From NCBI GenBank assembly GCA_029215795.1, contig JARDYH010000002.1:129897001-129961000 (forward strand): DNA of 64,000 nucleotides. The letters run 5' to 3'. Below the pieces are notes generated by a model. The model made no database searches. It was given only the letters and a program-made list of their open reading frames with translations, and was not told the DNA's origin. The number at the start of each line of letters is the position of its first letter. Position 1 is the stretch's first letter. Made by a program: the position numbers and the translations under genes. The DNA is from Anniella stebbinsi. Lineage: Eukaryota > Chordata > Lepidosauria > Squamata > Anniellidae. This document shows, piece after piece, positions 51,101 through 62,039 of the stretch.

Positions 51101-52378
51101 TAGCAATCTACTTCATAGAAGATCAGATTCCGCAACGTGAAAAGTTCCATCTTCTGCAACTGGAATAAATTGTACCATTCAAAGAAAATTTGCATGTGCT
51201 TTGCTAATCTGCATGCTCTTGTTTCTCTGGCTAGGATCAGGAAGGAAAGACTTATGAATCATCTGGACACAGATGAGGTGGGGGAGGGTAGCCTAGCAGC
51301 CACACAATAGGGGGAGAGAAAACCTTTCAGCCAGAAAGCCAAACTGTAAAATGGGAAAGGTCTCAGGGGCCAGATCCCATCAATGTGTGGGACCAAAGGC
51401 AGAGTGGGCAGGGCCAAGTGTGATTATTACCATTTTAAGCCTACTCAGTAGGAAGCAGGACAAGGTTTCTGCATGTTTTACTCAGAAGGAAGGAGGACTG
51501 AATCACTCCACAGTACTTTCAAATGGCACCCTGAATACCAAGAAGGCAGGTCTCCTGCCTGCAAAATGCACAGCCCTAAACTTAAGGGGAGAGCATGATG
51601 AACACATTGTTGGGTTGAATACGTCTTAATTTTCTGAGGTGAACTGCAGTTTTATTACAAGTAATAACTTCCGTATGATTGTGACGTTTTGAGTACTAAG
51701 GCTTTTTATGATTGATATCCCCCCATGTAATTCATTGCAATGGCTGTTAAACATCGTTTAAGCACTGCATATATCTTTTTATTAGATTCTGCAGTATTTA
51801 TTTAACACAGTTTATTGCATTCATTATTTTTGCCTTTTTCAAGTGCGTAATTCTGCATTGTTTTAACAGACGTTTCCCTGATAAAAAGAGCTTCCTTGAA
51901 AATGTGTCGGCAACCCATAAGATACCATCAGTGAGAGTTCTTGACACTGTCTTGAGCAGTTTTCTTTTTTGTGGTGGGGTGATCCTCCAGAGAGCTTTTG
52001 CAGGGGCAAAGAAGACCGCAGAGACTTGAATGGCCTCAACAACCCCTCTCTACTGTCACTCATGCAGCAGAGTCTTTGAATAAAAGTGAATAATTCCCAT
52101 TTCCAACTACCAGCTTCTTTGTTTCACAAGTCTTTAACTCACATATTTGGGTGTTTTCCTTCACCAACCCGGTGCCCTCCAGATGTTTTGGACTACAACT
52201 CCCAGCATTCCTGACCATTAGCCATGTTGGCTGAGGCTGAATGGAGTTCAAATCCAACATGTCTGGAGAGCATAAGGTTGGGGAAGACTGGACTAACAAC
52301 TTATTTATTTACATTTATATACCACAGGTTCCAGAGTGGTGAACAATAAAAGATAAGGAGATAAAAGAATAAAATGCC

Positions 52379-52416
<38 letters not shown>

Positions 52417-55400
52417 ATAGATAGATGATAGATAGATATCTCAGAATATCGATAAAAATTGTGGCCAGTCAGTAAAGGAAGGCTTTCTGGAATAAAGATA
52501 TTTTCAGGAGGCACTGGAAACAAGACAGTGCTGGCGCCTGCCTGTCCTCCAGAGTCAGGGAGTTCCAAAGGAAGGGGGCCACCACAATGAAGGCTCTTCT
52601 CCAGGTGGGTTCCAATAGGGCCACAGGTCCATGCAGAACCACTAGAAGCATGCCTTCTGGTAACCTCAATGACTGGGCAGGTTGATAAGGAGAAGGTGCT
52701 CTCAGAAATTTACTTCAATAAATGTTTGCTAAAGCATAAGGAGAGATAATAGAGTAGCACAGAAACCCAGCTCAAGATTGGAATGGAATATGAGCCATGT
52801 GCCCCACCACTACATCATGAATGATAGGTGGCCCCAAGTCCTCTCTCTTCTCCTCTCATCCCTCCACCCGATAAATGTCCACTATTGGCAGAAAGATGAG
52901 TGGGCAGGATCTCCTCACAAACAGAGAGTGGCACCACTGCCAATCGAGAAACCAGACGTGACGGCAACATGACTGACATACAACGGAAGAAGGGTGGCCG
53001 CTGGGGGGGGGGGTATGTTGGCCACTGCCCAACTGTGTCACCTGGTGTTGCCAGGCTTAGCAGCACACTTTAGAATATGGGCATTTTGTTTCCTCCCCTC
53101 CACCTAAGGCTGTCAAAGGTTTCTCCTGATACGTCAGAGTGGCAGGAGAGGAGAATGAAAGAGTGAAGCCACATTAGGTGACACACAAAGGCACCTTATA
53201 ACCACTGGTCCATCTGGCCCAATACCAATGACACTGACCAGCAAGCAGGTAGGGCTTCAGGAAGAAATCTTTCCGACCCTACCCGGATATACCAGGGATT
53301 GAATCTGGGGCCTTCTACATACAAGAAATGTGATCTACCACTAAGCTACAGCTCCACCCCAATGGAGGACCAAACGGAGAGGGGGGGGAGAAGAGCCATC
53401 CACCATTTTCATTTCAAGAGGCAACAAATAGTTCTGCACCTAACTACCATGCAACGGTGCAGAAGACCTGTCTGGAGAGAATAATAATAAAAAAGAACAT
53501 AAAGGAACAACATTGCAGAGCAGGTAGAACGAATTAGGTTCAAATCCAAACTAAATGAAACCATCCATGAGAATTCCCAGCACCCTCTGTGCACCTACTT
53601 AAACTTATGATATTTTCCCAAAGAAGGCTAAATCAGCTCGCGTCTTCCAGTGCCTCCTTAATTAGCTTATCTGACCTGAAAGAGATTTGACAGGCAGCTG
53701 ATCAGCGAGCTGTGGAGGCAACCCACAGGCAGTACAAAGTGTCCACAGCTTTGGTTGGCTTAGAGCAACTGTGCTAATTAACATGCTGAGTGAGCAGTTT
53801 AATGTCTGGCTTACATCTCAGGGTCCAGCGAGACGTGACTGATTGTTACTATTATTTCATTTCTATACCACCCAATAGCCAAAGCTCTTTGGGCGGTTTA
53901 CAACAATTCATAAAGTAATAAAATACAATATAAGATACAGCCTAAATTCAGCATTAAAATTTACATATACAAAATTTAAAAGAATCTAGACAGCTAAAAA
54001 CACTAGACCTGTTTAGATGACTGGCATAAATGCCCCATCATATGCCACTAAATGCCATTAAATGCCTGGGAGTAGAGAGGGCTCTCTTAACCTGACACTG
54101 AAAAGATGACAGTGTTGGCACCAGGCAAGCCTGAGCAAGGAGCTCTTTCCATAGTAGGGGGGCCACCACTGAGAAGGCCCCCTCTCTTCTTGCCACCCTC
54201 GAAGGAGGCAGGCGGAAAGGGCCCCCAGAGGTTGATCATAGTGTTCAGGCCGGGAGAGGCTTTCCATCAGATATTGCAGTCCCAAGCCATGTATTGTAAA
54301 AAGGGGCATGGTGGTAGTGGTGAACCATAGTTGGTGGTGCTGAATCCTAGTAATGGGGAAGAAATTAGTTTGGTTCACACTGCCATGCAAACCTACCTAA
54401 TTTCCACCTTCCAAAGCAATACATCAGGGGTGCTGAACCTCTTTCAGCCAAAGGGACAGACTCAGTTTCGGAAAGGCTCACAGTGGATGAGGTCAATATA
54501 CCTGCATATTTTAGCTTACAGTCCTTATTGCTAATAATTAAGCCTTAGGAGAGAGACATTTAAGCCTTTTGGAATGGGGGGGGGAATATACAAAAGCCAG
54601 GAAACCCCAAATGATTGGTGGTCAGGGGCATGACCATTCTTGAAACCCCAGAGGGCAGGATTGGGACCTCAGGTGGTCTGGATTTGGCCCCCGGGCCTGA
54701 AGTTTTACACCCCTACAATACCTGGGCTGAAATATTTATACTTCGATATTTGCACATTTCTGAATTTTGGGATGCAATTCAACGAATGTGTTAAAATCCA
54801 GATATTAGGGAAAAACACACTAAAAATATGTATATTCAGAGAAAGGTGCAAGGAAAAACTATTTATCCAGTTTTTCTTTTAAAAACAAAATTGCAAACAG
54901 ATGCCAAAACGAGACAAAACAAACATCAGGCTGGAAAGACGCTTGGTTCCTGATGCCGGGACAGCACGGCCTGGACTGGGTTCGGAATCATTACTATTTG
55001 CAGGTAAGTTAGTGAAAGCAGGTAGGGGCAATCACCTGTGTTGGCTGTGTACCTGCTACATTCCTGAATCCCTGCTTCAAAACCACCATGCAGATGAGCT
55101 TTAACCATATACCTACACAGCCACTAAACTGCACCTCGATGTGATGCCCTACCATATTTTGCTAATTCATGCCACACCCTGAGCAATAGTGTGCACCATT
55201 ACGTCAGCCTTCCCCCAACCTCTGGCATCCTCCAGATGCTGCCAGACTACCATTCCCATTGATAGGGATGGTAGTCTGACGACATCTGAAGTTCACCAGG
55301 TTGGGGAAGGCTTAGAAATGACTTCTGATTCTGATGTCTCCTCCACCAGCTACATTTGCATATTTTGAGCAGAGGGGGAATGGAAACAATCATCCACATC

Positions 55401-58400
55401 TGGCAATTGCAAATTAATGTGTTGCCCGGGGGGGGGGGGGGATGGGACAGATGAGCAAGAAACAAAACTGTGTTTTTTCAGGGGGTGGGACAAAGGCAGA
55501 TCTCTTTAGCCAGGTAAAACATTTTGCAAAAGTCAACACACGCACACACACAAGCTGCGAGGCATCTCCTACAGGCCACGTGCCACGCACATAGGAAATA
55601 AGCTTCTGGTAGGATTTAGGAATGTCACCATGTTACAGTTCGTAAGAGCTGAGCTTCTCCAGCAACTGTTCTCAGCTCTGGCAACTGGGCATGAGGACAA
55701 AGCTGTGTTTATTGTGCGGATGCCCTGCACATCCCAGAATCGAGCATGAAATCAGGCTGCCTGAACATATCAGCTGTAAAGAACGCCTTCAGAAGAGTGG
55801 GGGGGGGGGGAAGGGGGAGGAAAACAGACATCCAAAAATAAAGGGAACACGCCAAGGAATAAAGTTTCACGCACGTAAAAAGGACATCAGAAGTCTCTGT
55901 TATAAGGGAAGGTGGGGGGGCACTTATTTTGGGGTGGCCATTTGTCCTTATCTGGATGAGGAACCATAGATGCAAATACACGTATGTTTTGCACACATAT
56001 TTTCCCTTGGTTGAAAAAATATGTATCTGCAAACAGGGACTGGGCATGTACAGCAGAACTGATTTTAGATCATCAATGCAAAAGGCTCTCACATGGGAAA
56101 TGTAAATACTATGGAACAATGTCTAATCCAACCACATTCCACTCACTGGGGGGGGGGGAATAAAGCTTTCTCTATTTCCCCCAAAAACAATTGATCTGAA
56201 GGCAAATCACTACATGAAATAGACCAGGATGGGAGCCTAGGTGTGCTGCATAGTTATGGGGTATTATATTCCCTCTCCGATCTGTTTTACTTTATTTATT
56301 TAAGAATTCATTTGCCGCCTTTCAAAACCATTGGTTTTCTCAAGGTGGCTTACAGTTAATATCATTAAACATTTTAAATCAATATATAAAGGGAAAAAAT
56401 TAACCCAGAGCAGCAGCAGAAAACAATTTCTAGCTGAGCAATAAGAAGTGAATTAACATTAGAAGCAGAGAGAAATGACATTAAAAATCCAACTCATCAA
56501 CTCAATGAAAAGTAGACAGATATTTTAAAGAAATGGGGAGGGGACAATCTTCCTTCAGGAGTGAGTTCCAAAGATGTGAAGCCACCCTGAAAAGGCCCTG
56601 CTGCCTGTGCCTGCCAACCTAACTGATCTTAAACGGTGGGCCAACTAGCAGGGCCCCTAGCGCCGATCTTAAGGCACAGGTAGGTTTGTAGTCACCAACC
56701 AGCAAGCACACCCATGGAAAGGAATAGCATAAAACCAACCAATGAATGAATGGATAAGGAGGCTGGTGATTTCAGAGGACACTGCATAGGCAGTAGCATA
56801 CATAAGAGGGTAGATCGGTGGACTGACAAGAACCGACTGACTGGGACACCTAGTGCATAATCTGGCTGTTGCCTAGTCCTGAGTCCAAAACATGGGGCTG
56901 AAGCCATGCTTGAGCCTGAAGACAATGACAACGGCCTTTCCTAGGAACACAGGAAGCTGCCTGGTTCTGTGTGCTCAGACTGGCAGCATTTCTCAAGGGT
57001 TTCAGGAAGGCGTGATTGGACCCAAGACCTTCTGCATCCAAAGCAGGTCCTCTATCACTGAGCAACAGTTCTGCTTCCACGACATCTTCTGTTCTGCATC
57101 TCTGAGTGGCTCTGCCACAAGGACCAAGAGGCAAACACAGGTGGCACCACCAAGAATGGCCAAGAAAGCCCAACTGAGGGGCAAACTTCAAAGTGGCACC
57201 CAAAGGAAAAACGAGCAGAGGAAGTCCTCTGCTCGACGCATCCAGGAGAAAAGCTTTCAGCGACGGCCTTCTGGTTTCAAAAAGGTGTGCCAACTCAAGC
57301 TCTAAGAATGCTTCACCACAAGGGCCACCAGATCAAGGAGCTCCACGTTCGACTCCCAGCTGATCCTGAGAGCCGCGCATAAACCAACACTCTTGCCAAC
57401 GACCTACATTCAGAATCCCAGCTGGGCTCCTGGATGGGAGCACAAAAGCAAGAGCTGAACTTACCTGTTGCCATAGTCTATTTTGGCCGTGACTTTCTTC
57501 TTCAATTCAGCCAGCTCATCTTTAGGGAGGGTGCCTGAAAGGATCTGGGAGCGCCACTCAATCAGGCTATAGGTCATCTGCTGCACATGGCGAAAGAGGG
57601 TCTTCCTGTTCTCCTGCAGCAGACAGGGGACAAGAAAAAGGGCACAAAGAGAAGATACCAAAACTTGTTCTGTGCTTACAGAAAACTCACGGCCTTCCAC
57701 AAGGCTACAAGGTTGCTTATCCAAAGGACCAGGCTCATATTGAATCCCAAAGGAACCACCATGGGGAAGAGGGTGCTAGAAGAGATAGGTCTTTGGTGGA
57801 TCCAGCAGGGCTCTTCTTATGCCTAGCCCAGCATCTTCTTTCCCATAGTGTCCCACTAGATGCAGCTGGGAAGTTCATAAGCAGGGGCACACAAGGAATA
57901 GAGCACGGGTGGGAAACTGTTTTCTGGTGGGGTGGGCAGAAGACCCCCACCCAGCCATCTGTGGACCAAATGACATCAGGGGGTGAAGCTCAAAGCAGGT
58001 GAAGCACACTCCATCAGTGCTTGTAGGCATTTCTGCAAGCGCTGGCTGAGTTCACCGTCACCCAATTGGAATCATCTTCTTATCTCCAACTTGTGAACAG
58101 AGATAAGAATAGTTTTAGAATATGTTTTAGTAAAGGGGAGAGGATGTACACCTCAAAAGAATCACAGCAATTTTGGAAAAATGTATAATATAATAGCAAT
58201 GAAGGTCTCATGGGTAGGGGAGCACAGGGGGGATGTGGAGGGTTGTTTATGAATTGTGTTTATTTTTATATTATATGTTGAAAAATAAATAATTTTTTTT
58301 TAAAAAAAGAGATAAGGAGATTCCTCTCTGCATTCAGATGGAGCCCAAGCCTCCGCAGGCTGGAGTAAGCCTGCAGGCTGGAGGTTCCCCACCCTCGCAA

Positions 58401-61400
58401 TAGACCTCCTCCTCTGTCTGCCCACCCCCCAGCAATGGATGTCCCATGGCATACTTCCTCCCAACATGAATATTCTGTTTTACAATCTACTCTAGCAGCA
58501 ACTAATAAACCTTTGCCACTCAACCCCTTTGAAAGTCGGCTCTGTTAGTATCCATTGCCACACCGCGGCAGTGAATCCCATTCACCATTTGCACATTGCA
58601 GGAAGAAGTTCTGCCTTCCATCTGTGCGAAATCAATGGATGACTCCGAGCTCTAGAGAAAAAAAACCGAACAAAATCTTCCTATCCACTCTCTCCACAGC
58701 TCATGCCTAATTGAAAAACCTCTATCATAAAGGCCATTCCCAGCCCTGCTAGCTAAAATCTTTAGCTGGAGATGCTGGGATTGAACCGGAGAACTGGTCC
58801 CCATATGCAAAGCATGTGTTCTACCACAGCTCCCCCTCCATGGATTTGGAAAAAGGAGCCCTGCAGCACAAAGAGAAAGTGTTAGACTTCCTCCACGCTT
58901 TCCACCCCTGTTCAAAATTAGCTTCCTTGCAAGTTTCTTTTTAGAAGATGAAAATTCCGTTGGGAGCTTCAACCCCAGATCTCACATGTAGCCACATGTC
59001 TGGCCCTTAGAGAGCTCATGAATTTTATTTAATTTTGTAGCAAGCATTCATATGCTGCCCTTTGTCGTATTAGATTTCAGGACATTGCGCAAAATATAAA
59101 AATGCAAAACACACACACACACACAAAATAAACACACAAAATATTTTTTAAAAAAACAAACAAACCCCGCTCGCTACAGAGGAAGGACACCCCGTCTGGC
59201 CTCTTGTTGGATTAAAGAGAGTTGGAAAACTCATCTGTGGTTCTTTGGCTCATTTATACTCTAGGGTAAATGGAATTTTCAATTGGAAAAAAAATAATAA
59301 TTACAAAGGACAAGCCGGGACCCAATTTAAAGACCATTCTCCTTTCTAATCAGTGTGTCAGAGGACAAATTGTGCAGCGTATCCTAATTAGTGACTGGAG
59401 AGAGACAAAAAACCAAGAAACAAAACATGGTGTTTTAAAAGGTACGAAGCGCATCACACAGTTATTTCAATACACATATTGCACAAAATGCCTTATATCC
59501 CCCTTGGCAAAGTTTTGCCTAAGTCCTGGCTTATGGAGGCACAATCATGGAGAAGAGCAATCTCCTCCCAGGGGATGTACTGACTGAGTCACAAGGACTC
59601 AGGGATCAGATTTAAAAGCCTCCCAGTTCCAGGCACTAGGCGCTAGATCAGTGTCTGAATACCAGTTGCCATTCTCCAGCCTTGGATTTCCTTGCTCTCC
59701 TGTGGATCTCCTTGTGTTTGACTTCGGACCACCTACTGACTTGGCTTTTGGAACTGACCCTTACTGGATGCTTGGAGTCCTTCTCCACCACCACTGAAAG
59801 CAGGACTAGTACAAAGCTGGCTGGGACCCCTATCGCTGATGCCTGAATCAAGTGGCAGGAGCGCCTTTGGCCAACCGGCAGCTTGCCAATCCCTGCACTA
59901 GACCCTATGTGTCAGCCGCCTTAGGGCTGGGAAGCACTGAAATTAAGACAGGCTCTCTTTTGTATTACTCTGTGCCTTCCTTCCTTGTTGCTCATCTCCC
60001 TGCACCGGGCAAGACACGAGTCATGATAATTTAAGGAACTCCATCCAAAACAAACACTTTTCAAATTTCAGTTGCCAGCTATACTGGTTAGGGCTAGCCA
60101 TTCACGGCTCTGCAGAGACATTTTGTTCAGCCTTGAGCGGGATCCTGCCAGGAAGGAAGTAAAGATACAGGCCGGTTTCTAAGGTGTCTAATCCTTGCAT
60201 TTCAAATCATCCCCTGCTGAGAAGCCACTCAATTGACCAAACAGTGCCGGGGAGAAAAAAAAGTATGTGCACAGCTCTAGAAGGGCAAAACTGAGAGGCT
60301 ACGGAGATATTTTGTCGATGGGAGGATCAGAGGCTGAATGTAGCAAATACAAGTGAGAAATAAGAAGTCACAAATAGGGTACGCCCTCTCACTGTTTTTG
60401 GAAAAGGCCGGATGCAGAAATGCAGAACCTCCGGTGCAGAGGCCAAATCCAGACTTTCAGGGCTCTCAAGTTGGCCATGCCCCCTACCCTAGCCCCCTTC
60501 CCTTTCCCCCTTCATTCGGTGATGTCCCCGCTTTGTGTGCTTTCCCCTCCATTCCAGTATCTCTCCTAAGGCTTAAGTTACTGGCAGTATGAGCTTTAAG
60601 TTAAAATCTGCTGCTACTTTTGTAGTTCAGCCCTTTTGCTTTGTCCCCCCCCCCCCGCCCACCACTGGAATGTGACACCTGAGACATCCTCCGAAATGGA
60701 ATCTGGCCTTCGGGCTGAAAGGCGCTCAAGCCTCCGGCCAAGAGCAAGGATGAGCAGAAGCGAGACCCTGGTCCATTGGTGAAACATTAGCACAGCACAC
60801 GATCTGAATGAAGATGGACCTTGGTTCAACTCCCAGCATCTCCCGTTAAAGGATCGCAAACTGGAGGCAATGGAAAAGACCTTTCTCTGCCTCGGATCCT
60901 TGAGTGCTGCTACCATTCAGAATAGACAATGGATGGACCAAGAGCCCCAGCAGATCCCAGTGAGCCTCGGTGATATCCAGTGAACCACCAAGGGGCCTGC
61001 TGGTTTCACCTCGAATACTGGTGCCGACAAAAACTTGACGTGACCATGGCTGATGGCGAAAGGGTTAAACTCTTGCTTCTCCCACTGGGGTCCCATGACT
61101 GCTCATGCCCACCCCTGCTGCAGCTGCCCTGTACATTTTTTTAAACTTAAATGTTTTGCATCCATTATTGACTCCATTGACTCCAATAGAGACCCCCATT
61201 TTTTTTTACCCCTCCTCAAGTGTGTATGGGGGAGATTTCAGGAAAAAAACCAAGGGGAGGGCAGGTTTAACCCTTGCCACCCTTGGAACACCATGACCCC
61301 AATCCAAATTGGGGCCATGCATGCCAACATGAGAGTAAAAAGGCAGACAAGCCTCAGCTATGCGCTATGTTCCTCTGGTCTGAATGAGTCTTTTGACTTA

Positions 61401-61994
61401 TCAGCACTGCTCTGAGAAAACAGCTGTTCTTCAATTAATTACTGAAGCTTAAAAAAACCTGAGAAATTTCTCTTATAACTAGTAGAACATAGGAGATTTT
61501 TATGAAAGTGTTGTCATTCTCAAGTGAGTATGCCTCTGGTTGCAATGTTAAATATATTTTTTTGTATTTGAGTATCCTAAAAAAGATCTTTTCACATGTA
61601 TTACTTTAATAGAAGTTGTTCCTTTTGAAAGTATTGTTTTAGAGTAGATAGGATGGATTTATGTTACAGAGATTTATGACTTTGTAACTTGTTATCGTTT
61701 GAGATTACCCTGAACAACACATTGTTCAAAATGTGTTGGTACCTTCATTTTTTAATTTTATTAAATCTTTTCCCTGGTTCCACCCCTTTGCCTTTGGCAT
61801 TTTTTGGCTACCTTCCCGAAATAGGAGGCGGCTTCTCCATAAGCAAGGCCCAATTAAATGGAGATCATTCCTACTCACCACATACAGCATGCGCCAGATA
61901 ACCACCCATTCCCGCAGCGTGGAGGTGAGTTCCTGGACCAAGGGCAATTCACTGGGAATTACTGTCTCATGTTGTCTGTAGAGGGGAAGTGGGG

Positions 61995-62039
<45 letters not shown>

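Noticed and set aside
57002..57305. Lys/Arg-rich frame ending [14 protein letters not shown]
   Set aside because: It lies partly in a SINE and has no homology I recognise. The basic composition looks fortuitous.
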